DNA of 64,000 nucleotides, taken from assembly GCF_005080865.1 (NCBI RefSeq), contig NZ_CP034861.1, forward strand, positions 372,001-436,000, written 5' to 3'. The stretch's first letter is position 1. Each line of letters opens with the position of its first letter. A program made the translations under genes and the position numbers. Positions 9,108-19,606 of the stretch are shown here, piece after piece. Source of the DNA: Buchnera aphidicola (Muscaphis stroyani). Lineage in GTDB: Bacteria > Pseudomonadota > Gammaproteobacteria > Enterobacterales > Enterobacteriaceae. Under the pieces are notes generated by a model. The model worked only from the letters and a program-made list of their open reading frames with translations. It was not told the origin of the DNA and made no database searches.

Positions 9108-10508
9108 TTAAAACTTAGCACTATTAACAGTACGAGGAAATGGAATTATATCTCTTATATTTGAAACTCCAGTTATATAAGAGATTAATCTTTCAAAACC
9201 CATTCCAAAACCTGAATGCAGGACTGTTCCGTAATTTCGAAGATCTCTGTACCACCAATAATCTTCTTTTTTTAACCCTAATTCTAACAAACGTTTATCT
9301 AAAATTAAAATTCGTTCTTCTCTCTGTGATCCACCAATTAATTCTCCAATTCCAGGAAGTAACAAATCCATCGATGCAACAGTTTCATTGTCGTTATTTA
9401 ATCTCATATAAAATGCTTTAAGCTCTTTAGGGTAATTTGTTATTATCACTGGCATTTTAAAGTACTTTTCCACAAGATATCGTTCATGTTCAGAAGAAAG
9501 ATTAGCTCCAAAAAAAATAGGATTTTTAAAATTATATTCAATATTTTTTAATATTTTTATAGCTTCTGTATAATCAATACGTATAAAATCCAGTAATAAT
9601 AACTTTTCAATTCGATTAAATATATTTGAATCAATATTTTTTTTTAAAAAATCAATATCTGAAACGCAATTATCTAAAACAAATTGAAATATACATTTCA
9701 ACATCATTTCAGAAAAATCTAAAATGTCATTTAAATTTGAGAATGCTGATTCAACTTCCAACATCCAAAATTCTGATAAATGTCTACTAGTATTAGAATT
9801 TTCTGCTCGAAACGTAGGACCTAAAGTATACACCTGAGATAAAGCGCAAGCATATGTCTCTAAATTTAACTGACCAGAAACAGTTAAAAAAGATTCTTGA
9901 CCAAAAAAATCTTTTTTAAAATCAACAAAACCATTATTATTTTTTGGCAAACAATTAATATCTAATGTAGAAATACGAAACATTTCTCCAGCGCCTTCTG
10001 CATTCAATCCAGTAATGATAGGAGTTGGAATCCAATAATAATTATTTTTATAAAAAAAATTATGTAATGAATGTAATACACTGTTTCTGATTCGAACTAT
10101 TGATCCAAATAAGTTAGTTCTGGATCTTAAATGAGCTACTTCTCTTAAATACTCTAAACTGTGTTTTTTTGCAGACACTGGATAAGTATCTGGATTTTTA
10201 ATCCAACCTAATATTTTAATTTTTTTTGCTTTAATTTCATACTTTTGTTGACTTCCAACTGATAAAGTAAGGTTTCCAGTAATTACAACAGAACATCCAA
10301 TTGTTAAATTTAATATTTCTTCATAATAATTAGATAACACATTATTTGCAATAACTTGTATAGAATGAAAGCAAGAACCATCGTATACTGAAATAAAAGA
10401 GAAACCAGATTTTGAAGTTCTTCGACTTCTAACCCATCCACATACGGTTATAATACTGTTTATTTCAAAATTATTTTTATAAATATTTGATATTAATACT
10501 TTATTCAT
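9108..10508 (-). CDS. asnS: Asparaginyl-tRNA synthetase
   Basis: Class IIb synthetase, 466 aa, identical in length to E. coli AsnS. The start at 10508 is preferred over an upstream ATG (10526) because AAGGA lies eight bases before it. The N-terminal OB-fold anticodon domain (CGWVRSRR, about 20-110) is followed by the catalytic core with the motif 2 region FRAENSNTSRH and motif 3 GFGMGFERL. The C-terminus IIPFPRTVNSAKF is typical. In E. coli asnS is flanked by ompF and pncB, exactly as here. Confidence 0.97.
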   Translation of the reverse strand: MNKVLISNIYKNNFEINSIITVCGWVRSRRTSKSGFSFISVYDGSCFHSIQVIANNVLSNYYEEILNLTIGCSVVITGNLTLSVGSQQKYEIKAKKIKILGWIKNPDTYPVSAKKHSLEYLREVAHLRSRTNLFGSIVRIRNSVLHSLHNFFYKNNYYWIPTPIITGLNAEGAGEMFRISTLDINCLPKNNNGFVDFKKDFFGQESFLTVSGQLNLETYACALSQVYTLGPTFRAENSNTSRHLSEFWMLEVESAFSNLNDILDFSEMMLKCIFQFVLDNCVSDIDFLKKNIDSNIFNRIEKLLLLDFIRIDYTEAIKILKNIEYNFKNPIFFGANLSSEHERYLVEKYFKMPVIITNYPKELKAFYMRLNNDNETVASMDLLLPGIGELIGGSQREERILILDKRLLELGLKKEDYWWYRDLRNYGTVLHSGFGMGFERLISYITGVSNIRDIIPFPRTVNSAKF

Positions 10509-10741
10509 ATGTTTTTCCTTTTTCATCTTTTTACTTAAATAATTTTAGAATTTAACAATTCTACTAGTATAATTCAAAATTTTGATGAAACTTAGAAAAA
10601 AATTTTATTTTTCAAAATAAAGTATATCTTAATATCAACTTCAACCGTTAAAATAAAACATGTAATTAAATTTAGATACTCTAAATATTTTAATTTAAAA
10701 TTCTAGTAATTGCTTATTTTTTAAATAAATTTCTTATTATA

Positions 10742-11938
10742 TTATTTTATTAAATCTAAATTAAATGCTTTTCGTAAAGATTTAATAAAATCTTGGTCTA
10801 AACTAAATGTTTTACCAGGACTGTCTGATATTTTAGCTACAGGTTTTCCATTACACTTTACTAATTTTATTACAATATTTAATGGTTGAATACGTGGAAT
10901 ATCGCATGTTAATTTTGTTCCTATTCCAAATACAACGTTTATTCTGGTACTAAATTTTTTATAAAGAAATATAATTTTGTTAAAATCTAAATTATCTGAA
11001 AATAATAATGTTTTTGTAAAAGGATCGATTCCTAAAGATTCATAATGTTTAATTGCTTTTTCTCCCCATATAATGGGATCTCCTGAATCATGTCGCATTC
11101 CTTGATAAGATTGAGAAAAATATAAATTAAAATCGTTTAAAAAAGAATCCATAGTAATGCAGTCTGTTAAAGCAATACCTAAATAATTCTTATATTGATG
11201 TAACCATGTTTTTAATGCTAATACTTGACTGCTTTTTAAATCGTTACTAATCTGCTGATGCGCTTGAAACCACTCGTGAGATTGAGTTCCTACTGGCAAT
11301 AAATTCAGTATACGAGCTATATGATAATTACTTGAACCAATTAAAAATGAAAATTTTTCTTTTAATCGCTTAATAATTGAATAATGTACATTGTAAGAAA
11401 ATCTTCTTCTTGTACCAAAATCAACAATTTTTAGAAAAGATAGATCTAAATTCTGAGTTTTTTTAAAAAATTTCATTAATTTATTATCTAAGTAATTTAA
11501 TGCTGTTTTAGAAGTGACATTTGGAGATCGATTTCTATGAACAACTTCACTGATTAATGATAAAATAGGAACTTCCCATAAAATTACTTCTTTCCATAAA
11601 CCAGTAATGCGAATACATAATCGACCTTGATAGTTATTTACTTCTACTTGTGATACATTATAACGAAATTTTTTTAACCAATGTAAATATTCTTTTTTAA
11701 AAAAAGGTAAAGAAGCTATATATATGTATTCTTCATCACTGAGAGACAAAGATCTCATCATGTTTATTTGATCTAATAAAACGTTAGAATAACAACCTAA
11801 AAAATCGTTTCCTCTACAAATAAGTTCAGCTACTACAGTAACATTTTGATAATTATAAAATACAGCTTGTTGCATATGTAATTTATATGCATCAGTATCA
11901 AGCAATGTTTTTACTATTGGATAGTTATATCGTTTCAT
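10742..11938 (-). CDS. pncB: Nicotinate phosphoribosyltransferase
   Basis: First step of NAD salvage from nicotinate, using PRPP and ATP. It is 398 aa from ATG 11938 (E. coli 400). The frame is open upstream to TTG 12025/ATG 12019, but the residues there have no family counterpart, whereas [17 protein letters not shown] starts at the usual position. No good ribosome binding site precedes 11938, so the start is moderately certain. The autophosphorylated His lies in [27 protein letters not shown] and SDSPGKT are also conserved. Confidence 0.94.
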   Translation of the reverse strand: MKRYNYPIVKTLLDTDAYKLHMQQAVFYNYQNVTVVAELICRGNDFLGCYSNVLLDQINMMRSLSLSDEEYIYIASLPFFKKEYLHWLKKFRYNVSQVEVNNYQGRLCIRITGLWKEVILWEVPILSLISEVVHRNRSPNVTSKTALNYLDNKLMKFFKKTQNLDLSFLKIVDFGTRRRFSYNVHYSIIKRLKEKFSFLIGSSNYHIARILNLLPVGTQSHEWFQAHQQISNDLKSSQVLALKTWLHQYKNYLGIALTDCITMDSFLNDFNLYFSQSYQGMRHDSGDPIIWGEKAIKHYESLGIDPFTKTLLFSDNLDFNKIIFLYKKFSTRINVVFGIGTKLTCDIPRIQPLNIVIKLVKCNGKPVAKISDSPGKTFSLDQDFIKSLRKAFNLDLIK

Positions 11939-12115
11939 GATATGTTTTATTTTTTTATTGTACTCTTCTTTTGTATATAATAAAAAACTAAATAATTGCT
12001 TGTATGAGTCACAAAACATAAGCAATCATTCTGAAATATTAATAAAGATATAATGCTATAAAAAACAAAAAAATATTGTAAATTTAATTTATATCAACTT
12101 ACTAAAGGAATTATA

Positions 12116-13125
12116 ATGTTTTATTATTTATTTCGTAAACTTTTATTTCTAATCGATCCTGAAAAATCTCATTTACTAACGTTAAAATGTTTTTCTTCTA
12201 AATATGCTCAAATATTAAAACTATTTTTTTTTAGACCTCTTCCTCAAAAAAAAATAAAATGCATGGGTCTAACTTTTAAAAATAGACTGGGTTTAGCTGC
12301 AGGAATAGATAAAAATGGAGAATATATAAATTCTTTATCAAAAATAGGATTTGGTTTTATCGAAGTCGGAACTGTTACACCATTACCTCAAAAAGGAAAT
12401 TCAAAGCCTAGAATATTTAGATTGGTATCAATGGAAGCTATAATTAATAGAATGGGATTTAATAATCTTGGTATAGATAATCTTATAAAAAATATAAAAA
12501 AATCTAAATTCACAGGAATACTTGGTGTGAATATAGGAAAGAACTATCAAACTTCTATTGAAAATGCAATAAATGATTATTTAATATGCATTGAAAAAAT
12601 ATACTTATATGCTAGTTATATTGTTATTAATATTTCATCACCAAACACAATTGACTTAAGAAAATTACAATATGGTGTATTATTTGAAAATCTATTAAAA
12701 AAAATAAAAAAAAACAAAAAAAAATGAGCATGCTCTACTTTAAATATGTTCCTATAGCTGTTAAGATTTCTCCAGATTTATCAATTAAAGAACTGATCCA
12801 TATTTCAAATAAATTTATTCAATATGAAATAGATGCAGTGATTGCTACTAATACAACTTTAAATCATTCTTTAGTAGATGAATTAAAAAATAGCTCTCAA
12901 AAAGGAGGATTAAGCGGATTACCATTACAAAAAAAAAGCACAAAAATAATTTCAATATTGTCAAAAAATTTACCAAAAACAATTCCTATTATTGGAGTGG
13001 GAGGTATTAATTCTATATCTTCAGCGAAAGAAAAAATTAAAGAAGGGGCTTCTTTAATACAAATCTATTCTGGATTAATATATCATGGACCAAATCTTAT
13101 CAGAAAAATTATTAAAAGTTTATAA
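12116..13125 (+). CDS. pyrD: Dihydroorotate dehydrogenase (class 2), frameshifted in a poly(A) run
   Basis: Membrane-associated FMN enzyme oxidising dihydroorotate to orotate with quinone. The first 203 codons (12116-12727) cover the N-terminus through NISSPNT, which holds the catalytic Ser, and LQYG. They then hit TGA directly after A-runs at 12697-12704, 12706-12714 and 12716-12724. The rest ([14 protein letters not shown] to the FMN-phosphate motif IIGVGGI) continues in the -1 frame from 12724 to 13125. Adding one A to the last run yields 336 aa, exactly the E. coli PyrD length. Both halves are well conserved, so this is either a gene rescued by slippage, a sequencing undercall or a very young pseudogene. 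AAGGA precedes the ATG. Confidence 0.9.
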
Positions 13126-13700
13126 AAAAATAAATTATATCAATAATTATTTAATTAAAATAGTTCAAAGATATTTGATGTCAAATATTTTCTATACAAA
13201 TTTTAAAAAGCTCATTTCAGTTTCAAAAAATAATTTATTTTTCTTAACAATAACATACAATAAAAACTAATTAAACATATGAAAAATAGATTCAGTAATT
13301 ATAATAAATTTAATAGTTACAAAATACTACTAACCATACTAAAAAACATTAATTTATCTATAAAAAGATAATTTTGCAAATAAAACATAAAAAATAAAAA
13401 TTTTTATTTATTTGAATACAATATAAATATTAATTGACATAATAAATCAAACACAATAAATATTGTAAATACTGTAATATATTTTTAAAAAATTAATTAA
13501 TTAATAACATTTTTATTTATAATTCAAAAAAAATAGCACAAATTTTGTTTAATTTTTATATAATTTTATTATTAACTTAAACACTCTAAAAGGTTAAATT
13601 ATATTTATATAATAACGAAAAGTGAACACAGTATAATGAATTAATATTTATCAATCCTTAATAATTAAACATACATCATAAAAAAGGTATCAAAAAATTT
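13126..13700. other. Gene-free spacer between pyrD and uup
   Basis: 575 bases with no supportable gene. E. coli has zapC, ycbX and rlmKL between pyrD and uup. I recognise no remnant of them. A small open frame at 13085-13270 starts inside pyrD in another frame and looks like chance. An exact TATAAT at 13632-13637 has no convincing -35 partner. Confidence 0.55.
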
Positions 13701-15491
13701 ATGTTTCTTGTTAATGTTCAAAATGCCTGTTTGTCTTTTGGAAATTTAGAAATTTTAAAAAATGCAATGCTTTGTATCCATAACAATGAAAGAATTTGTT
13801 TAATTGGAAAAAATGGAACTGGAAAATCTACTTTATTAAAAGTAATTAAAAAAAAACAAGATTTAGACCTTGGTCAAGTTATATATAAAAAAAATATAAC
13901 AATTGGATGTTTAAACCAATTCAACCCTACAAATCTCAATATATCTGTGTACAATTTCATCAAAAAAGGAATAGAAAATAAAAAATCATATAAAAAAATA
14001 GAAAATCAGTATGAAAAACACATATATGAAAATACAAAAATAGAAACTATAATTAACAAAATTAAACTTAATAAATATGATTTACTATCTCAACTTTCTG
14101 GAGGATTGTTAAGAATAGCTTGCTTAGGTTATGTTTTAGTAGGAGAACCTGACTTACTATTGCTTGATGAGCCTACAAATCATTTAGATATTAAATCTGT
14201 AAAATGGCTTGAAAAATTTTTAATAAAGTTTCATGGAAGTATACTTTTTGTTTCTCATGATAGATCTTTTATTCAAAATATCTCGACTCGTATTATTGAT
14301 TTAGATCGTGGAAAATTAATTTCTTGGGAAGGCGATTATTTTAATTTTGTAAAATTAAAAAAAGAAAGTTATCGAATCGAAGAAACACATAAAAAATTAT
14401 TTGATTATAATCTAGAAAAAGAAGAAAAATGGATTAGAAAAGGCATAAAAGCAAGAACTACTCGAAATGAAGGACGAATTAAAAATCTTATAGAGCTTAG
14501 AAAAAAAAAATTAAACTATAAAAAGATTGAAAAATTAAGTAATATTAAAATTAATCAAATTAAAACCCATTCTAATAAAATTATTTTTAATATAAAAAAT
14601 ATTAGTTATAATATGCACAATACGGTAGTAGTAAAGAATTTCTCAGAAATAATAAAAAATGGTGATAAAATAGGATTAATTGGAAATAATGGGTGTGGTA
14701 AAACCACTATTTTAAAAATGATTTTAGGACAAATTCAACCTGAAATTGGAAAAATATATACAGGTTCAGAATTAAAAATTTCATATTTTGATCAAAATAG
14801 ATCAGTTTTAGATCCTAATAAATCTATTATAGACAATATAAACTTTGGAAAAGAAAAATGCATAATAGAAGGAAAAGAACAACATTTGTTTGGATATTTA
14901 AAAAATTTTCTTTTTAATCCTAATAAATTAAGATCTTTAGTAAAAACACTATCTGGAGGAGAGCGTAATAGATTGTTGTTAGCTCGTTTATTTTTACAAC
15001 CAAGTAATGTTTTAATCCTCGACGAACCTACAAATGATTTAGATTTAGACACTCTTCAATTACTAGAAAAAATTATAACTAATTATTCTGGAACTATTTT
15101 AATAGTGAGTCATGACCGAGAATTTATAAAAAATACAGTTAATAAATATTGGATTTTTAAAAAAAATGGATTCATCGATGTTCACATCGGAAATTATAAC
15201 TTTGAAGAATATCAGAATAAAAAATTTAAATCAAAAATTAAAAAAATAGAGAACAATGTAAAGATAAAAAAACAAAATAAATCTCATTTTCAAAAAGAAC
15301 TGCACAAAACTATAAACAAAATTAAAAAAATAGAAAATAAAATTAAACAATTACAATTTGAATCAAATGCATCTGATTTTTTTGAAAAAGAATTAAAAGA
15401 AAGACTAATAGTTTTAAAATTACTGAATGAATCAGAAAAGGAATTGGATAATCAATTGAACTACTGGGAACATTTAGAAAGTTTGATTTAA
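13701..15491 (+). CDS. uup: ABC-F family ATPase Uup
   Basis: Soluble twin-ATPase of the ABC-F class, 596 aa (E. coli 635). The first nucleotide-binding domain has Walker A GKNGTGKST, a degenerate linker LSGGLLR and Walker B LLLDEPTNHLD. The linker region carries WIRKGIKARTTRNEGR, diagnostic for Uup. The second domain has GNNGCGKTT, LSGGERNR and LILDEPTNDLD. The C-terminal about 90 residues form a Lys/Glu-rich coiled coil as in E. coli Uup. ABC-F proteins act on ribosomes, and Uup also affects transposon excision and branched DNA intermediates. It includes an in-frame run of ten As at 14511-14520, intact. Confidence 0.95.
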   Translation: MFLVNVQNACLSFGNLEILKNAMLCIHNNERICLIGKNGTGKSTLLKVIKKKQDLDLGQVIYKKNITIGCLNQFNPTNLNISVYNFIKKGIENKKSYKKIENQYEKHIYENTKIETIINKIKLNKYDLLSQLSGGLLRIACLGYVLVGEPDLLLLDEPTNHLDIKSVKWLEKFLIKFHGSILFVSHDRSFIQNISTRIIDLDRGKLISWEGDYFNFVKLKKESYRIEETHKKLFDYNLEKEEKWIRKGIKARTTRNEGRIKNLIELRKKKLNYKKIEKLSNIKINQIKTHSNKIIFNIKNISYNMHNTVVVKNFSEIIKNGDKIGLIGNNGCGKTTILKMILGQIQPEIGKIYTGSELKISYFDQNRSVLDPNKSIIDNINFGKEKCIIEGKEQHLFGYLKNFLFNPNKLRSLVKTLSGGERNRLLLARLFLQPSNVLILDEPTNDLDLDTLQLLEKIITNYSGTILIVSHDREFIKNTVNKYWIFKKNGFIDVHIGNYNFEEYQNKKFKSKIKKIENNVKIKKQNKSHFQKELHKTINKIKKIENKIKQLQFESNASDFFEKELKERLIVLKLLNESEKELDNQLNYWEHLESLI

Positions 15492-15640
15492 AAAATAGAA
15501 ATTTATAAGTATCAAAATTCGTTAAGAAAAATAAAACATCTATATTTTATCTCTTATATAGATTAAAATATAAATCTCTTGTTTTAATTTTTAATTAATA
15601 TTCTATTTGAAAAAATTTAAAAATAAAAAATATTTTAATA

Positions 15641-16585
15641 TTAAACTTTTAATAATTTTTTCATACAGTCTATAGAACAGCAATTTTTAAAAAATATTGC
15701 ACATTTTTTGCACTGAATAAATAGTAAATGACACCTATTATATCTGCAATTAATATAAGTATCCGAAGATTTTTTACATTGCTTACAAAAAGATATTATA
15801 TTATTTGATACCTTTTCTTTCATTCTTCCATCAAACACAAAGTTGCTTCCTTGAAAAAGAATAGGTAAATTATTTTTTTTAGCATTATTTACATAACCAA
15901 TAATTCCTCCTTTTAAATGATAAATATATTTAAATCCATTAAAAATCATCCAAGATGTTGCTTTTTCACATCTAATTCCACCTGTGCAATACATTACAAT
16001 CTTTTTATTTTTGGCATAATTCATCATTTTTACTACAATTTTTAATTGATCACGAAAAGTACTGCTCTTTATTTCTATTGCTTTCGGAAAATGACCTATT
16101 GCATATTCATAAGAATTCCTCATATCAACAAATATTGATTCATTATCATTAATCATTGAATTTGTCTCTTTAGAATTTAAATAAATACCAACATGATTTG
16201 GATTAAACCGCATTTTTTTAATACCATCTGCAACAATTGTTTTTTTAATTTTTACACAAAGATTCCAAAATGATAATTTATTATGATCTAATGATTTATT
16301 AATATATAAATTATTTAATTGTAAATGACTTTGATATAAAAATTTTTTCCAACATTTATATAATTTAACTGGCACACTCATTTGTGCATTAATGCCTTCT
16401 TTAGCTATGTAAACTCTTCCTAAAACATTATATTTATTAAAATTTTCATAAATTTTGTCTCTAAATTTAATTGGACTTTTGACAAAAAAATACTTATAAA
16501 AAGAAAGTGTAAATCGTGGTTCTTTTTCAATTAAAAGACGCTTTTTTAGTTCTTTTTTAGAAAAAGTATTAATTTTAATTAACAT
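15641..16585 (-). CDS. trhO: tRNA uridine-34 hydroxylase TrhO (YceA)
   Basis: Rhodanese-domain protein that hydroxylates U34 of certain tRNAs in an oxygen-dependent way, toward 5-carboxymethoxyuridine. It is 314 aa (E. coli 350). The N-terminal domain (YIAKEGINAQMSVP) precedes the rhodanese domain, with FVDMRNSYEYAIGHF and the active-site Cys in MYCTGGIRCEKA. The C-terminal part has a Cys-rich cluster (CKQCKKS, CRYNRCHLLFIQCKKC, CCSIDC) that fits a metal site. The E. coli tail is missing. AAAGGTA precedes the ATG. It converges on uup. Confidence 0.93.
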   Translation of the reverse strand: MLIKINTFSKKELKKRLLIEKEPRFTLSFYKYFFVKSPIKFRDKIYENFNKYNVLGRVYIAKEGINAQMSVPVKLYKCWKKFLYQSHLQLNNLYINKSLDHNKLSFWNLCVKIKKTIVADGIKKMRFNPNHVGIYLNSKETNSMINDNESIFVDMRNSYEYAIGHFPKAIEIKSSTFRDQLKIVVKMMNYAKNKKIVMYCTGGIRCEKATSWMIFNGFKYIYHLKGGIIGYVNNAKKNNLPILFQGSNFVFDGRMKEKVSNNIISFCKQCKKSSDTYINCRYNRCHLLFIQCKKCAIFFKNCCSIDCMKKLLKV

Positions 16586-16657
16586 AAAATACCTTTAATG
16601 CTAAAAAATGAGAATGAATAAGAAATATGTATCTTAATTTGTCATAAAATTAAGAAA

Positions 16658-19528
16658 TTACAATTTTGATTTTAATAAATTAGAAAAAATTTTTATTTGT
16701 TGAGACAATTTCAAATGCAATTGATTTAAATTAATTAATTTAATTTTTTCTTGATCCACTATTTTTTTAGGAGCAAATTTTAAAAAATCTAGATTATTTA
16801 TCTTATTTTTAGTTCTAATCAAATTCAATTCTGTTTTTTTAATTTCTTTTTTTAAACGTATTAACTCAATTTTTTTATCTACTATATTCAGTATTGGTAT
16901 AATAATTTCAATATCATCAATTGTTTTTTTTATGGATAATAATTCATCATCTTTATTAGATTCAATAACAATGCTCTTTAAAAAAGCTATTTTTTTAAAA
17001 AAACTTAAGTTTGCTTCAATAATAATTTTTTTTTCAATTGAAATGTTTCTTATAAATAAAGGTAGTAGCGTATAAGGATGAATTTTCATATTAATTCGAA
17101 TATTTCTCAAAAAAATAATAACTTTAATAATCCAATTCATATTAGAAAGAACATTTTGATTAGAAAATTGATGGTTATATTCTGGAAATAATTCTAACAT
17201 AATCGTTTTTTCTTTATAATTTTGATTTAACTTTAAATTTTTCCAAATAGTTTCAGTAATAAAAGGAATAATAGGATGAGCTAATTTTAAAAGAGATTCT
17301 AAAATATATAACAAAATATTTTTAGTAGAATAAACTTCTTTAAAAGTTCCAGTTTTAATAATAACTTTTACAAATTCTATGTACCAATCACAAAATATAT
17401 TCCATATAAAATTATATAAAATATTTGATGCACTATCAAAACGATACGAATCTAAAGATTCTCGATACGACTTAACCGTCTCGTTAAACTCTACTAATAT
17501 CCATTGATTCCAAAAAAACATATTTTCTTTTATACAATATTTATTAAATATATGATTTTTTGTGTTTATTAAAACAAATCTGCTGGCATTCCATAGTTTA
17601 TTACAAAAATTTCGATATCCTTTTAATCTACTCATATCCCAATGAATATCACGAGTATTTGAAGAAAGAGATGAAAAAGTAAAACGCAGTGCATCTGTAC
17701 CAGTCGCTTCTATTCCCATAGGAAATTGTTTTATAGTATCTTTTCGAATTTTGTTTAATGTACTCGGTTTCATTAAACTACTTGTTCTTTTTTTAATTAA
17801 ATCTTTTAGTGAAATTCCATCTATCATATCTATCGGATCAATAACGTTTCCTTTCGATTTTGACATTTTTTGACCTTCTTCATCTCGAATTAATCCAGTT
17901 ATAAAAACATGTTTGAAAGGAACTTCAGGATGTCCGTTTTTATCTTTAACAAAATACATTGTTAGCATGATCATTCGAGCAATCCAAAAAAAAATAATAT
18001 CAAATCCGCTTACTAAAACATTGGTAGAATGAAAAGTTTTAAGAAATTTAGTCTTTTTAGGCCATCCTAAAGTAGAAAAAGTCCATAATCCAGAAGAAAA
18101 CCAAGTATCTAAAACATCTTTATCTTGAATTAATTTTATTTTTTTTGATATAGAGTATTCTTCACGTATTTCTTTTTCATTTTTTCCAACATATGTATTT
18201 TTTTGATCATCATACCATGCAGGAATACGATGACCCCACCATAATTGACGAGAAATACACCAATCTTCAATGTTTTCCATCCAAGAAAAGTACATGCTTT
18301 CGTATTTTTTTGGGATAAATTGAATAGATCCGTTTTTTACAGCATCTACAGCTGTTTTGGCTAATTCTGAAGTTTTTAAATACCATTGATCAGTAAGCAT
18401 TGGATTAATAACAACTCCGCTTCTATCATTATAAGGCATTGTTATATGACATTCTTCAATTTTCTCTAAAAATTTAAGTTTTGTAATTTCTTTAATAATT
18501 TCTAACCGTGCAGACAAAATATCTAATTTTTGAAATTTTAAAGGAATAAATGAACTGTAAAAATCACATTCTTTTCCTTTATAATCATAAATCTCAGATT
18601 TACATTTAATTCGACCACTAAAAGTAAAAATATTAATCATAGGCAATTTATGACTACGTCCTACTCGATAATCATTAAAATCATGAGCAGGAGTAATTTT
18701 TACACAGCCAGTTCCTTTGTGAATATCAGCATATTTATCTGAAATAATAGGGATTATTCTGTTAATTACAGGAACAATAACTGATTGACCAATAAAACAA
18801 CTGTACTTTTTGTCTTTTGGATTTACAGCTATTGCTGTATCTCCAAGCAATGTCTCAGGTCTAGTTGTTGCAACAACTAAATATTGATTGCTATTAATTG
18901 AACTATATTTATTTAAAATTGGATATCGAATAAACCATTTTTTTCCTTTCATTAATCTATGATCAACTTCGAGATCAGAAATAACTGTTTCTAATTTTGA
19001 ATCCCAATGTACTAATCTTTTTTTTCTATAAATAAAGTTATTTTTGTATAAAACTATAAAAGCTTTTTTTACAGCAATTGAAATATCAGGATCCAAAGTA
19101 AATTTTTCGCGATCCCAATCAACAGAATTCCCTAAACGTCTCATTTGTTCTGTAACAACACTATTAGATTTCTTCTTCCAATTCCATATTTTTTTTATAA
19201 ACTCGTCTCTTGTAAAATTTTTTTTAGTTTTATTTTCTTCTAAATATATTTGATTTTCAACTAAAATTTGGGTAGCTATACCGGCATGATCAGTACCAAC
19301 TTGCCAAAGTGTATTGTATCCTTTCATTCTATTATAACGAATTAATATATCCATGATTGTTTGTTGAAACGCATGCCCCATATGCAAACTTCCTGTGATA
19401 TTAGGAGGAGGCATCATAATGCAAAAAGCAGGTTTACTTGAATTGTTATTAGGTTTAAAAAATCCGTTTGTTTCCCAAAAATCATATATTTTTTTCTCAA
19501 TATCTTGAGGATTATAAATTTTTTCCAT
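16658..19528 (-). CDS. valS: Valyl-tRNA synthetase
   Basis: Class Ia synthetase, 956 aa (E. coli 951). The HIGH-type motif is PPPNITGSLHMGHAF (His49, His52) and the KMSKS motif is GQKMSKSKGNVIDP. The large editing domain sits between them, with ATTRPETLLGDTA. The C-terminus forms the expected coiled-coil arm (IELIRLKKEIKKTELNLIRTK region). Next to it upstream lies pepA, matching E. coli where holC separates them; holC is absent here. Confidence 0.98.
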   Translation of the reverse strand: MEKIYNPQDIEKKIYDFWETNGFFKPNNNSSKPAFCIMMPPPNITGSLHMGHAFQQTIMDILIRYNRMKGYNTLWQVGTDHAGIATQILVENQIYLEENKTKKNFTRDEFIKKIWNWKKKSNSVVTEQMRRLGNSVDWDREKFTLDPDISIAVKKAFIVLYKNNFIYRKKRLVHWDSKLETVISDLEVDHRLMKGKKWFIRYPILNKYSSINSNQYLVVATTRPETLLGDTAIAVNPKDKKYSCFIGQSVIVPVINRIIPIISDKYADIHKGTGCVKITPAHDFNDYRVGRSHKLPMINIFTFSGRIKCKSEIYDYKGKECDFYSSFIPLKFQKLDILSARLEIIKEITKLKFLEKIEECHITMPYNDRSGVVINPMLTDQWYLKTSELAKTAVDAVKNGSIQFIPKKYESMYFSWMENIEDWCISRQLWWGHRIPAWYDDQKNTYVGKNEKEIREEYSISKKIKLIQDKDVLDTWFSSGLWTFSTLGWPKKTKFLKTFHSTNVLVSGFDIIFFWIARMIMLTMYFVKDKNGHPEVPFKHVFITGLIRDEEGQKMSKSKGNVIDPIDMIDGISLKDLIKKRTSSLMKPSTLNKIRKDTIKQFPMGIEATGTDALRFTFSSLSSNTRDIHWDMSRLKGYRNFCNKLWNASRFVLINTKNHIFNKYCIKENMFFWNQWILVEFNETVKSYRESLDSYRFDSASNILYNFIWNIFCDWYIEFVKVIIKTGTFKEVYSTKNILLYILESLLKLAHPIIPFITETIWKNLKLNQNYKEKTIMLELFPEYNHQFSNQNVLSNMNWIIKVIIFLRNIRINMKIHPYTLLPLFIRNISIEKKIIIEANLSFFKKIAFLKSIVIESNKDDELLSIKKTIDDIEIIIPILNIVDKKIELIRLKKEIKKTELNLIRTKNKINNLDFLKFAPKKIVDQEKIKLINLNQLHLKLSQQIKIFSNLLKSKL

Positions 19529-19606
19529 TAGATTTAACTGTATTTTTATAAGTGAAGTTATATTTTAAAATTTTAAAAAATGTTTAAAAAATTTAATTAA
19601 TATAAA

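Noticed and set aside
13085-13270. 61-codon open frame overlapping the pyrD 3' end
   Set aside because: It reads the end of pyrD in another frame and continues into spacer; no similarity to any family I know.
15538-15563. Inverted repeat ATCTATAT / ATATAGAT between convergent uup and trhO
   Set aside because: Weak stem and no T-run on either side; not distinguishable from chance.
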